A DNA stretch of 64,000 nucleotides from Devosia sp. GTDB lineage: Bacteria > Pseudomonadota > Alphaproteobacteria > Rhizobiales > Devosiaceae. This document shows positions 17,230 to 24,474 of the stretch, one piece after another. How positions within the stretch are numbered: the first letter of the stretch is position 1; each line of letters starts with the position of its first letter. The notes under the pieces were generated by a model, which was not told where the DNA came from, searched no databases, and worked only from the letters and a program-made list of their open reading frames with translations. Where the stretch lies: NCBI RefSeq assembly GCF_024707125.1, contig NZ_JANQAH010000009.1, positions 496,001 through 560,000 of the forward strand. Direction: 5' to 3'. Position numbers and translations under genes: made by a program.

Positions 17230-18099
17230 ATGCGCGCATTCTTTTTCGGCCTTGGCTACTCGTCGCAGGCGAGTGCGCAACTCATGCGAAAGAGTGACGA
17301 GTTCGTTGACACACTGGGAACGGTGAGAACAACGGACAAAGCGAATACGCTAACGCAAAAGGGTCTTTCGGCGGTCGTCTTCGATGGTACCGCGCCGGGG
17401 CCGGACGTGGGCGCTGCGCTCAAGGAAAGCACGCATGTCGTCGTCTCGGTAGCGCCAGACGAAGCGGGCGATGTGGTGCTGCGTCACCACCGGGCCGATC
17501 TCGATGCTATGCCTGATCTGCAATGGCTCTGCTATTATTCCACGGTCGGGGTCTACGGGGATTTCGGCGGTGCCTGGATCGACGAATCGGCGCCGCTGAG
17601 CCCGCGCAATCTGCGCTCGGGCGTGCGCGCCAGCGCCGAGGAAGAGTGGATCGACTATGCCAAGGCGCGTGGTGTGCCGCTCTGCATCTTGCGACTGGCC
17701 GGCATTTATGGGCCGGGGCGGTCGAGTTTTGACAAGCTGGCTGATGGGACGGCGCGGCGGGTCATAAAACCGGGGCAGGTGTTTAACCGCATCCATGTCG
17801 AAGACATTGCCCGCGTCACCATGTTGGCGGCGGAACGTCGCCTTGCCGGCAGTTTCAACCTGGCCGATGACGAGCCGGGCCCGCCGCAGGATCTGATCAC
17901 CTATGCCGCTCAGAAGATGGGCGTCGAGCCGCCACCCGAAATTGATTTCGACACGGCTGAGATGACGCCCATGGCGCGCAGTTTTTATCGCGACAACAAG
18001 CGCGTTTCGAACAAGGCCATCAAGACGGCACTCGGGATCGAGATGCTCTACCCCAATTATCAGGCTGGCCTCGATGCCATCTGGAAGGATTTTCGATGA
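17230..18099 (+). CDS. SDR family NAD(P)-binding protein (YeeZ-like atypical extended SDR)
   Basis: A 289-residue Rossmann-fold protein. The N-terminal glycine motif is FFFGLGYSSQASAQ, then WLCYYSTVGVYGDFGGAWIDE gives the S..GVYG catalytic-type segment, and CILRLAGIYGPGRSSFDKL and RIHVEDIAR are typical of the SDR_a5/YeeZ group. The canonical YxxxK is replaced, with EEWIDYAKA at that position, so catalytic activity differs from classical epimerases. It lies 15 bases after the GST stop and overlaps the next gene by ATGA. Confidence 0.82.
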   Translation: MRAFFFGLGYSSQASAQLMRKSDEFVDTLGTVRTTDKANTLTQKGLSAVVFDGTAPGPDVGAALKESTHVVVSVAPDEAGDVVLRHHRADLDAMPDLQWLCYYSTVGVYGDFGGAWIDESAPLSPRNLRSGVRASAEEEWIDYAKARGVPLCILRLAGIYGPGRSSFDKLADGTARRVIKPGQVFNRIHVEDIARVTMLAAERRLAGSFNLADDEPGPPQDLITYAAQKMGVEPPPEIDFDTAEMTPMARSFYRDNKRVSNKAIKTALGIEMLYPNYQAGLDAIWKDFR

Positions 18100-18746
18100 G
18101 CGTCAAACCGGCAAAATCGGCTCCCGAGCGGATCGTGCTTGAAGGCCACTATGTGCGATTGGAACCGCTGGACAAGGGCCACGCAGCTGACCTCCTGGCC
18201 GCGGCGCAGGGCGAGGGCGTGCCGGAGCGGTTTCGCTGGCTGTTCGAATATGCACCCGCGTCGCTGACCGAGGCCGAGAGTTTTGTCGAACGCATGAATG
18301 CGAGCCCCGACCGCTTCGTAGCGGTGGTGGACAAGGCCACGGGCAAGGCGCAGGGGCGGCAGGGCTGGATGCGCATTTTCCCCGAACACGCCTCCATCGA
18401 GATCGGCGGCGTCTATTGGGGCCCGGCCATGGCGCGCTCGCGTCTCGCGACCGAGGCGCTGTTTCTCTTTGCCCGGCACGCCTTCGAGGACCTCGGCTAT
18501 CGGCGCTTCGAGTGGAAGTGCAACGATCGCAATGAGCCGTCCAAGGCGGCGGCGACGCGCTTCGGCTTTCAATATGAGGGCCTGTTCCGGCAGGATCGCA
18601 TCGTCAAGGGCGAGAGCCGGGATACGGCCTGGTTCTCGATCATCGACGGCGAATGGCCGGCCTTGCGCGCCGAATATGAGCGTTGGCTGAGACCCGATAA
18701 TTTTGACGATCTGGGACAGCAGAAAACCAAGCTGGTCACGCGTTGA
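18096..18746 (+). CDS. GNAT family N-acetyltransferase (RimJ/RimL-like)
   Basis: A 216-residue acetyltransferase: VLEGHYVRLEPLDKGHAADL is the usual start of this group, ASIEIGGVYWGPAMARSRLATEAL contains strand 4 and the pyrophosphate-binding loop, and FEWKCNDRNEPSKAAATRFGF is the motif B helix region. Proteins of this subfamily acetylate ribosomal protein N termini or small amines; the target is not predictable. ATG overlaps the SDR stop and its own stop overlaps the TTG of the next gene. Confidence 0.85.
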   Translation: MSVKPAKSAPERIVLEGHYVRLEPLDKGHAADLLAAAQGEGVPERFRWLFEYAPASLTEAESFVERMNASPDRFVAVVDKATGKAQGRQGWMRIFPEHASIEIGGVYWGPAMARSRLATEALFLFARHAFEDLGYRRFEWKCNDRNEPSKAAATRFGFQYEGLFRQDRIVKGESRDTAWFSIIDGEWPALRAEYERWLRPDNFDDLGQQKTKLVTR

Positions 18747-19246
18747 GGCTGTTTCATCTCAGCGATGACCCGGGGATTGCCCGGTTCGAACCACGGCCTT
18801 CGGCCTATACGGCGGAGCCGGTGGTCTGGGCGATTTCGGACCAGCGCATTGCCAATTATCTGCTGCCGCGCGACTGCCCACGCGTGTGTTTTCGCGCCGG
18901 GGCGGAGAGCCTTGGCGCGGATATCGAGCGGTTTCTGGATGATGAGACGGTGGTGATCGCCATCGAGGAGGATTGGGCGGAGCGGCTGCGGGCGGGAAAA
19001 CTGCATCGCTATGCCATGCCCAATGATGGCTTCGTGCTGCAGGACGAGAGTGCCGGCTATTGGGTGTCCTATGGCGCCATAGAACCCATGGGGGTCGAAG
19101 TGCTTGATGACCTGCCGGGGGCGATTGCGGCCGAAGGCGTGACGCTAAAGGTGCTGCCTTCGCTGTGGGAGCTGCATGATGCGGTGAAGGAATCGAGCCT
19201 GGTGTTTTCGATGATCCGGATGCGGAACGCGGGCGCGCGAAGTTAA
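18743..19246 (+). CDS. DUF6886 family protein
   Basis: A 167-residue protein beginning (M)RLFHLSDDPGIARFEPRP and continuing PVVWAISDQRIANYLLPRDC, the hallmark of this uncharacterised family. The start is TTG at 18743, inside the GNAT stop (TTGA overlap), consistent with coupled translation. No signal peptide or membrane segment. The family resembles ADP-ribose or toxin-like RES/ART folds only vaguely; no function is assigned. Confidence 0.75.
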   Translation: MRLFHLSDDPGIARFEPRPSAYTAEPVVWAISDQRIANYLLPRDCPRVCFRAGAESLGADIERFLDDETVVIAIEEDWAERLRAGKLHRYAMPNDGFVLQDESAGYWVSYGAIEPMGVEVLDDLPGAIAAEGVTLKVLPSLWELHDAVKESSLVFSMIRMRNAGARS

Positions 19247-19285
19247 ACGGAGGTCCCCGCTTTCGCGGGGATGACACCGTGGGTG
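19245..19285 (+). repeat. Dispersed hairpin repeat, family C, copy 1 (forward)
   Basis: AAACGGAGGTCCCCGC, then TTTC, GCGGGGATGACACCGTG. The core is a perfect stem-loop, and the flanks match copy 3 at 19698-19740 over about 40 bases. It starts on the DUF6886 stop codon. Confidence 0.85.
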
Positions 19286-19352
19286 GAAGCTGAAGATTTT
19301 CGCTTGTGGGGAGATGACAGGATGGTGGGTTGGCGCAATAGTTCAGTCAAAC

Positions 19353-19390
19353 TCGGTGTCATTCCCGCGAAAGCGGGAACCTCTGTTTGG
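19353..19390 (-). repeat. Dispersed hairpin repeat, family C, copy 2 (reverse)
   Basis: CGGTGTCATTCCCGC-GAAA-GCGGGAACCTCTGTTT is the reverse complement of the copy 1 and copy 3 pattern. It ends 9 bases before the GIY-YIG start codon. Confidence 0.85.
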
Positions 19391-19398
19391 GGCCTGCA

Positions 19399-19698
19399 AT
19401 GGGGAAGACTTATTTCGTCTATATCCTCGCCAGTCGAAAATATGGTGCGCTCTATATCGGTGTGACCAACGATCTCATCGGGCGCGTTTATACGCACCGC
19501 GAAGAGTTGGTGTGCGGGCAGACGAGCCACTATCACATCCACGACCTTGTCCATTTTGAAGTCTTCGAGGATATCGATGAAGCCATATTGCGCGAAAAGC
19601 GGCTCAAGAAATGGCGACGAGCCTGGAAGATCGAACTGATCGAAGAGGGCAATCCGGAGTGGACGGATCTTTATCCCGAGCTTGCGATGAACTGGTGA
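19399..19698 (+). CDS. GIY-YIG nuclease family protein
   Basis: A 99-residue single-domain GIY-YIG protein: YFVYILASRKYGALYIGVTN supplies the paired VYI...YIG strands, NDLIGRVYTHREE the conserved Arg/His helix, and AILREKRLKKWRRAWKIELI the catalytic Glu helix with NPEWTDLYP at the end. This is the short UvrC-catalytic-domain-like (YhbQ type) family. It sits exactly between an inverted family C repeat (19353-19390) and a direct one (19698-19740), the latter starting at its stop codon. No accessory domain is present. A role as nuclease acting on the hairpin repeats is a hypothesis. Confidence 0.9.
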   Translation: MGKTYFVYILASRKYGALYIGVTNDLIGRVYTHREELVCGQTSHYHIHDLVHFEVFEDIDEAILREKRLKKWRRAWKIELIEEGNPEWTDLYPELAMNW

Positions 19699-19740
19699 AA
19701 CGGAGGTTCCCGCTTTCGCGGGAATGACACCGTGGGTGGG
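19698..19740 (+). repeat. Dispersed hairpin repeat, family C, copy 3 (forward)
   Basis: GAAACGGAGGTTCCCGC, TTTC, GCGGGAATGACACCG, then TGGGTGGG: near-identical to copy 1 and inverted relative to copy 2. It begins in the stop codon of the GIY-YIG gene. Confidence 0.85.
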
Positions 19741-19746
19741 GTGGTG

Positions 19747-20526
19747 TCAGGGATGGGGGTTCATCATCCCGAGTACCGCTTGCCTCAGTCTTTCCAGATC
19801 CTCTTCCCGGCTCAACCTGTGATCGCCATCTGGGATCAGCGTAAACGTCACCGGATCGTGGAGGATGTGCGTCAGCAGTTTTTGCGCATGGGCCGGGGGG
19901 ACGTCGGGGTCTTGGCCGCCTTGCAGGATGTGGACGGGGCAGCCGGTTTCGATGACGCGGCCGAAGAGCAGGTGGTTTTCGCCGTCCTCGAGCAGCGCCT
20001 TGGTATAGCGATAGTCGCCGTCGCCATATTTGCTGAGGCGTTCGACAAAACCCTGTTCGGCAAGGGTTGAGAACTGCTCCGGGGTAAAACGGGTGGGGAT
20101 GAGGTCGCGCGTGGCATCGACCGCCGGGGCGATGAGGATGAGACCCTGCAGACGCTTCTGGCCGGTTTGTAGCAGGTGCCGGGCAAGAAGCAGAGCCAGC
20201 CATCCGCCCATGGAGGAGCCGACGACGATCTGAGGGCCGTGGGTCCGCTCGAAGACGGCAATGGTCTCTTCGAGCCAGCTTGTAATGGTCGCCTGGTCGA
20301 AATCGCCACCCGACTCGCCGTGGCCGGAATAGTCGAATCGCGTCACCTCAAAGCCTTGTTCGGCGCCGAAAGCATCGAGTGCGCTGGCCTTGAGACCGGT
20401 CATTACCGAGCGGAAACCATTGAGCCAGAAAAGTCCGGGCGTTTTTCCCGGGCGCTGGACATAGGCGATATTGCGGTGCTTTTCGCCCCCGCCAATGCTA
20501 AGGAACTGTCGTGGAAGGGAAGTCAC
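19747..20526 (-). CDS. Alpha/beta hydrolase
   Basis: A 259-residue serine hydrolase of the alpha/beta fold: nucleophile elbow VVGSSMGGWLALLLA (GSSMG), oxyanion region LFWLNGFRSVM, acid in HILQGGQDPDVPPAHAQ and His in LIPDGDHRLSREEDL. The RSVMTG-K.....FG start and GHGESGGDF segment resemble ABHD10-type esterases and similar alphaproteobacterial hydrolases. It is cytoplasmic, with no signal peptide. The gene is divergent from infC. The substrate is unknown. Confidence 0.88.
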   Translation of the reverse strand: MTSLPRQFLSIGGGEKHRNIAYVQRPGKTPGLFWLNGFRSVMTGLKASALDAFGAEQGFEVTRFDYSGHGESGGDFDQATITSWLEETIAVFERTHGPQIVVGSSMGGWLALLLARHLLQTGQKRLQGLILIAPAVDATRDLIPTRFTPEQFSTLAEQGFVERLSKYGDGDYRYTKALLEDGENHLLFGRVIETGCPVHILQGGQDPDVPPAHAQKLLTHILHDPVTFTLIPDGDHRLSREEDLERLRQAVLGMMNPHP

Positions 20527-20615
20527 GCGGAACTCTTTGGTCGTTTGCGATCTTTACCGGCAAACGGATAAGCGTCCCCCGGGCGCAACACCGGGAAAAT
20601 CACCATATCCGGCTG

Positions 20616-20644
20616 TTGACTTCTTACCCCGCTAACACGATTTT
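20616..20644 (+). promoter_or_regulatory. Candidate sigma70-type promoter of infC
   Basis: TTGACT at 20616-20621 and GATTTT at 20639-20644 are separated by 17 nt. The -35 is strong and the -10 weak. It places transcription start about 40 nt before the infC ribosome-binding site. Confidence 0.45.
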
Positions 20645-20692
20645 AGGCCCGAATTCACCCCCCTCGCTTGAACAGCACAAGGAACGCTTGCC

Positions 20693-21229
20693 ATTCGTCG
20701 TCCAATGAGACCAACGGCGCCCCAAAAAGATGGGCCGCTTGCCAATGAGGACATTACCAGCCCCGACGTCCAGCTTATCGATGCCGAAGGCGAAAACCGC
20801 GGCATAGTTCGAACGCGCGATGCACTTGCCGAAGCCCAGGAAGCCGGGCTCGATCTCGTGTTGATCGCCGCGAACTCTGCCCCGCCGGTTGCCAAGATGC
20901 TTGATCTTGGCCGCTTCAAATATGCTGCCCAGAAAAAGGCAGCCGAGGCCCGCAAGAAGCAGAAGGTTATCGAAGTCAAGGAAGTTCAGCTCCGGCCGAA
21001 CATCGACACCCATGACTACGAGACCAAGATGAAGGCTGTGCAACGGTTCCTGGGCGAAGGCGACCGTGTGAAAGTGACGATGCGTTTCCGTGGCCGCGAA
21101 ATGGCGCACCAGGACATCGGCATGTCGCTGCTGGTCAAGGTCAAGGAACAGATGGAAACCATCGCCAAGGTGGAAAGCCAGCCCCGTTCCGAAGGCCGCC
21201 AGATGGTCATGGTGCTGGCGCCCAAGTGA
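20693..21229 (+). CDS. infC: Translation initiation factor IF-3 (apparent AUU start)
   Basis: From an ATT at 20693 the protein has 178 residues and begins (M)RRPMRPTAPQKDGPLANEDI, matching the usual alphaproteobacterial IF-3 N terminus (RRP...P..DGP..N..I). An AAGGA site lies 9 nt before ATT but 21 nt before the in-frame ATG at 20705, so AUU is the likely start. IF-3 has two domains, here about 15-85 and 95-175 (RPNIDTHDYETKMKAVQRFL, KVTMRFRGREMAHQDIG). It discriminates against non-AUG starts and so represses its own AUU-initiated mRNA. No rpmI-rplT follows. Confidence 0.95.
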   Translation: MRRPMRPTAPQKDGPLANEDITSPDVQLIDAEGENRGIVRTRDALAEAQEAGLDLVLIAANSAPPVAKMLDLGRFKYAAQKKAAEARKKQKVIEVKEVQLRPNIDTHDYETKMKAVQRFLGEGDRVKVTMRFRGREMAHQDIGMSLLVKVKEQMETIAKVESQPRSEGRQMVMVLAPK

Positions 21230-21254
21230 GGCGACGGCATTTTTGGAATTGAAG

Positions 21255-21284
21255 AAGGCGGGCTTTGGCCCGCCTTTTTTGTTT
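21255..21284 (+). terminator. Terminator of infC
   Basis: Perfect 9-bp stem AAGGCGGGC / GCCCGCCTT with a TTTG loop and a T6-G-T4 tract, 25 bases after the infC stop. Confidence 0.92.
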
Positions 21285-21304
21285 TGGGGTTACCCACCGA
21301 CGCC

Positions 21305-21390
21305 GTCACCCTCGGGCTTGACCCGAGGGCTCTGCACTTGCCGGACAGTCGTGAAGTGAAGTGTCCTCGGGTCAAGTCCGAGGATGACGT
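21305..21390. repeat. Dispersed double-hairpin repeat, family D
   Basis: Arms 21305-21328 (starting GTCACCCTCGGG) and 21365-21388 (ending CCGAGGATGAC) are inverted copies with 22 of 24 bases matching. Each arm is itself a hairpin, CTCGGG-CTTGA-CCCGAG. The ends GTCA/TGAC match families B and C. Confidence 0.8.
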
Positions 21391-21403
21391 TCAGCGACTA
21401 GGC

Positions 21404-22015
21404 TCAAACGCTCAACCAGGCCGGCGCGATTGCCGTGCCGCGGCCGAGGCCGTAGCCGAAGCGGATGTTGAGCATGCCGACCGGTTCGAGGAGACGGGCA
21501 GCGTCGAGCGTGCCGGTCTTTTCGACGGCGAAGCCGGAGTTCTTCACCAGCGTTTCGACCTGAGCGACGGCAGCATCTTCACCCGCGAGGAAGACCGGCA
21601 CATTGGCCGTGTCATCGGCTGGGGCAGCAAAGAGGCCGGCAAAGATGGTGTTGAATGCTTTGACGACCTTTGCGGCCGGAGCGGCCTTTTGGATTTCTTC
21701 GGCGGCCGAAGTCTCAAAGCCGATGGAGAGGCCCGAAAAATCCGGCTTTACCGGGTTGGAGATGTCGACAACCACCTTGCCATCGAGTGCGCCTGACTTT
21801 GCGAGGTCGAGCGCCGAAGCATAGGGCAAAGCGAGGACGACGGTGTCGGCACCAGCAATGGCGGCCTCGATGGAGGCGCTCGTGGCGCCGATCTCGGCGG
21901 CCAGCGCTGCGGCAGCGGCTTCATTGCGGGCGGCGAGCACCACATTGCCCTTGCCGGCAAGACGACGGGCGAGGCCCGAACCCATATTTCCAAGACCGAT
22001 GATTGCGGTGGTCAT
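21404..22015 (-). CDS. NADPH-dependent F420 reductase-like NAD(P)-binding protein
   Basis: A 203-residue Rossmann protein with the dinucleotide motif TAIIGLGNMGSGLARRLA, then NVVLAARNEAA. VVVDISNPVKPDF, VVKAFNTIFAGLF and VFLAGEDAAVAQVE match the F420H2:NADP+ oxidoreductase-like superfamily common in proteobacteria that lack F420. The real cofactor partner is unknown. It is divergent from a LysR regulator across a 104-bp region with a dyad, the classical layout of a LysR gene and its target. A family D repeat follows the stop. Confidence 0.85.
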   Translation of the reverse strand: MTTAIIGLGNMGSGLARRLAGKGNVVLAARNEAAAAALAAEIGATSASIEAAIAGADTVVLALPYASALDLAKSGALDGKVVVDISNPVKPDFSGLSIGFETSAAEEIQKAAPAAKVVKAFNTIFAGLFAAPADDTANVPVFLAGEDAAVAQVETLVKNSGFAVEKTGTLDAARLLEPVGMLNIRFGYGLGRGTAIAPAWLSV

Positions 22016-22082
22016 TTCGTTTCTCTCCGTGTGGTGGTTTCGATGGAGAGAATTTAGGGCTGGACTATTGCCGCGTGAATGT

Positions 22083-22098
22083 CTTGAGTTGGAACAAG
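22083..22098. promoter_or_regulatory. Candidate LysR operator dyad
   Basis: CTTG-N8-CAAG between the divergent reductase and LysR genes contains T-N11-A-type symmetry. A separate TCTCTCC...GGAGAGA dyad at 22023-22052 overlaps the reductase Shine-Dalgarno. Binding is inference. Confidence 0.35.
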
Positions 22099-22119
22099 AT
22101 AATTGCAGAAAAGTATCGA

Positions 22120-23013
22120 ATGGTCGATCTCGTCAATTTGCGTGCCTTTGTCACTGCGGCGACCTCGGGCAGTTTTTCGAAGGCGGCAGGGCGGCTCAAT
22201 GTGTCCCCGGCCATGGTCGGGCGGCGTATCCTCGCGCTGGAAGCGGACTATGGCGTAAAACTGATCGAGCGGACGACGCGCAGCCAGCGGCTGACCGAGA
22301 CCGGGCAGATGTTTCTCGCCAAGGCCATGCGCATTCTCGAAGAGGTGGAGGAGCTGGACGATATTGCCCATCCGCAGGCCGAGGACCTGGTCGGGCATAT
22401 CAGGATCAGCGGCTCGACGACGCTGGGGGTGAAGCTGCTGACGCCGGCCCTGGCGCGCTTCACCAATGCGCATCCCGCCGTGTCGGTGGAAATGCGGCTG
22501 CTCGATCGCAATGTGGACCTCGTGGCGGAAGGCTATGACCTGGCTTTTCGCATCGGCAATCTCAAACCTTCGAGCCTCATTGCGCGGCGGATAGGAACCT
22601 ATGATTTCGCCTGCTGCGCGTCGCCGGGCTATTTGAGGCGCGAGGGCACGCCGGGGCATCCGGACGAGTTGGGAAACCATCGCTGCGTCATCAGCCTCAA
22701 TCTCTCGCCGCGCGACCACTGGAGCTTTTGGGATTTTGAAGGGCGCGAGGTCTCGGCGGCGGTCCGGGGCAATTTTGGCGTCGACAATGGCGAGGCCATG
22801 CGGGCCGCGGCGCTGGAGGGGGTGGGGCTCGCCTATGCGCCGCGCGTGCTGGTGGAGGAGGATCTGGCGAGTGGGGCGCTGGTGGAGGTGCTGACGGGCT
22901 GGAAGAAGCTCGCCCTACCTATCAATGCCGTCTACCCCTCGCGCCAATTCGTGCCGCGACGACTGGCTGGAGTGATCGAGTGGATCGCGCGGGAACTGCG
23001 CGAACTTCAGTAG
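22120..23013 (+). CDS. LysR family transcriptional regulator
   Basis: A 297-residue LysR protein. The winged helix is LVNLRAFVTAATSGSFSKAA, with NVSPAMVGRRILALEADYGV and LIERTTRSQRLTETG; the effector-binding domain spans about 93-295 (IRISGSTTLGVKLLTPALA, FRIGNLKPSSLIARRIG). It belongs to the CrgA/DmlR-like branch in which the HTH reads P..VGRRI..LE. The start at 22120 is the Met just before the helix-turn-helix. It probably controls the divergent reductase; the inducer is unknown. Confidence 0.9.
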   Translation: MVDLVNLRAFVTAATSGSFSKAAGRLNVSPAMVGRRILALEADYGVKLIERTTRSQRLTETGQMFLAKAMRILEEVEELDDIAHPQAEDLVGHIRISGSTTLGVKLLTPALARFTNAHPAVSVEMRLLDRNVDLVAEGYDLAFRIGNLKPSSLIARRIGTYDFACCASPGYLRREGTPGHPDELGNHRCVISLNLSPRDHWSFWDFEGREVSAAVRGNFGVDNGEAMRAAALEGVGLAYAPRVLVEEDLASGALVEVLTGWKKLALPINAVYPSRQFVPRRLAGVIEWIARELRELQ

Positions 23014-23726
23014 GCGATTTCAGAAAACTGCGCGTCTCGCGCGTCATAGACCAGTACGCGGCCGATCAGTGGCGTGCCGGTGTCGGTGATCAGCTTAATC
23101 GCCTCCATGGCCATGAGCGTGCCGATGACGCCGGTGACCGGCCCCAAAATGCCGTTGAGTTCGCAGGAGGGGAGGTTTTCATCGTCCGCTTCGTCGGAAA
23201 ACAGCGCGTCATGACTGGGGCCGCCGAGATGCGGCGCGAAGACCGTCACTTGCCCCGAGAACATCGAGACGGCGCCGGAGACGAGGGGCTTCTTTTGAGC
23301 TGTTGATGTCTTGGCGACGAGGCGGCGGGTGATGAGATTGTCGGTGCCGTCGAGGATGAGGTCGTAGGGCGCCAGGATTTTTGCGGCATTCGCATCGGTG
23401 ACAGCCTCGGGGATCGCGTCGACCGCGACGTGCGGATTGAGGTTTTTGGCAAAAGTCTTGGCACTCTCGGCCTTGCCTGAGCCCACGCTGGCGGTGGTGT
23501 GCGCAATCTGGCGCTGGAGGTTTGAGAGCGAAACCGTGTCCGGGTCGATGATCCCCAGCCGGCCAATGCCGGCGGCGGCGAGATAGGCCACGGCCGGGCT
23601 GCCGAGGCCGCCGGCGCCGACGACGAGCACGCTGGCAGCCTTGAGTTTTTGCTGGGCGGCGCCGCCAAATCCCTTGAGGACGAGGTGGCGCGCATAGCGG
23701 CGCGTTTCCTCAGGGGAGAGGGGCAT
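23007..23726 (-). CDS. HesA/MoeB/ThiF family E1-like protein lacking zinc-binding cysteines
   Basis: A 239-residue adenylyltransferase of the ThiF/MoeB family with RYARHLVLKGFGGAAQQKL, the ATP-binding loop VLVVGAGGLGSPAVAYLAAAG, DPDTVSLSNLQRQI, and the adenylate Asp in ILDGTDNL. The region equivalent to MoeB CxxC reads GGPSHDALF and the chain ends DARDAQFSEIAY before the second CxxC, so the structural zinc is missing; the Cys of PSCELNGILGPV is kept. There is no rhodanese domain. It could activate a MoaD/ThiS-like partner that is not encoded nearby. It overlaps the LysR stop convergently by 7 bases. Confidence 0.82.
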   Translation of the reverse strand: MPLSPEETRRYARHLVLKGFGGAAQQKLKAASVLVVGAGGLGSPAVAYLAAAGIGRLGIIDPDTVSLSNLQRQIAHTTASVGSGKAESAKTFAKNLNPHVAVDAIPEAVTDANAAKILAPYDLILDGTDNLITRRLVAKTSTAQKKPLVSGAVSMFSGQVTVFAPHLGGPSHDALFSDEADDENLPSCELNGILGPVTGVIGTLMAMEAIKLITDTGTPLIGRVLVYDARDAQFSEIAY

Positions 23727-23727
23727 C

Positions 23728-24474
23728 TCAGAAGGCAAAGGGCACCGCGAGGAAGCGCCGGTCCGGGCCCTCAAAACCGCCCGGATAGGTGGAGACAATG
23801 GCGACGCCCGTGCCCTGCGGCGCATCGAGCCCCGGAATGACCACGGCATAGAGCCGGTAGTCGAGCACGCAGCCGCGCGATTTTGGCAGGGCCTCGTCGC
23901 GATGGATCGTCACGCTGGCCTCGCCCCCGGTAAGGGTCAGTTCAAAGCCTTGCGATGGGGTATCGAACCAGAGGTCGCAATCCTCGGAGGATTTGAGCGG
24001 GAAGGTTTTGAGGGCTAGCTGACGTTCGTCCTGTACCACGCCGCGCTCATAGCTCGGGATGCCAAAGGCAAGGTTTTGCGCGTCGGCTTCGACCGCGCCG
24101 TCGCCGACGAGGACGGCGATCTCGGCCGGTACAAAAATTTCCTTGTCGGCGATGATCTTTATGGCTTCGCTATTGGCCTCGGAGCGAACCTGCAGCAGCG
24201 GCTTGTTCTCGTCCTCGGTGCGCACGCGAATGGGCGTGCCTTCGAGCCAGGTGTCGTTTTCGAGATCGACGACGAAAATATTGGAATAGGCGAAGCCGGA
24301 GCCGTCCTGGATGCCGAATTCCTCGAAGGCGAAATATTTGGCATCGGGCGAAAAGCCGATGAAGTCGATCAGTGCCCGATCACCCGCCAGAGCGGGTGAG
24401 ACCATCAGACCAAAAAGCCCAAAAAGACTAGCGACCCGTCGAGCCGAAGCCACCAGATCCACGTTCGGTTTCAT
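23728..24474 (-). CDS. DUF2259 domain-containing secreted protein
   Basis: A 248-residue protein with a signal peptide ([19 protein letters not shown]) and the DUF2259 pattern [40 protein letters not shown] and the C-terminal [28 protein letters not shown]. The family is periplasmic and of unknown function, confined mainly to alphaproteobacteria. The start at 24474 is supported by GGAGG 6 nt upstream, which makes it overlap the end of dut by 47 bases, an unusually long overlap. Confidence 0.8.
   Translation of the reverse strand: MKPNVDLVASARRVASLFGLFGLMVSPALAGDRALIDFIGFSPDAKYFAFEEFGIQDGSGFAYSNIFVVDLENDTWLEGTPIRVRTEDENKPLLQVRSEANSEAIKIIADKEIFVPAEIAVLVGDGAVEADAQNLAFGIPSYERGVVQDERQLALKTFPLKSSEDCDLWFDTPSQGFELTLTGGEASVTIHRDEALPKSRGCVLDYRLYAVVIPGLDAPQGTGVAIVSTYPGGFEGPDRRFLAVPFAF

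Noticed and set aside
19245..19740. Possible CRISPR array from repeated 30-40-bp hairpins
   Set aside because: Copies are irregularly spaced, occur in both orientations, lie in separate intergenic gaps and have no cas genes.
20705..20707. ATG as infC start
   Set aside because: 21-nt spacing from the Shine-Dalgarno; the ATT at 20693 fits both spacing and protein conservation.
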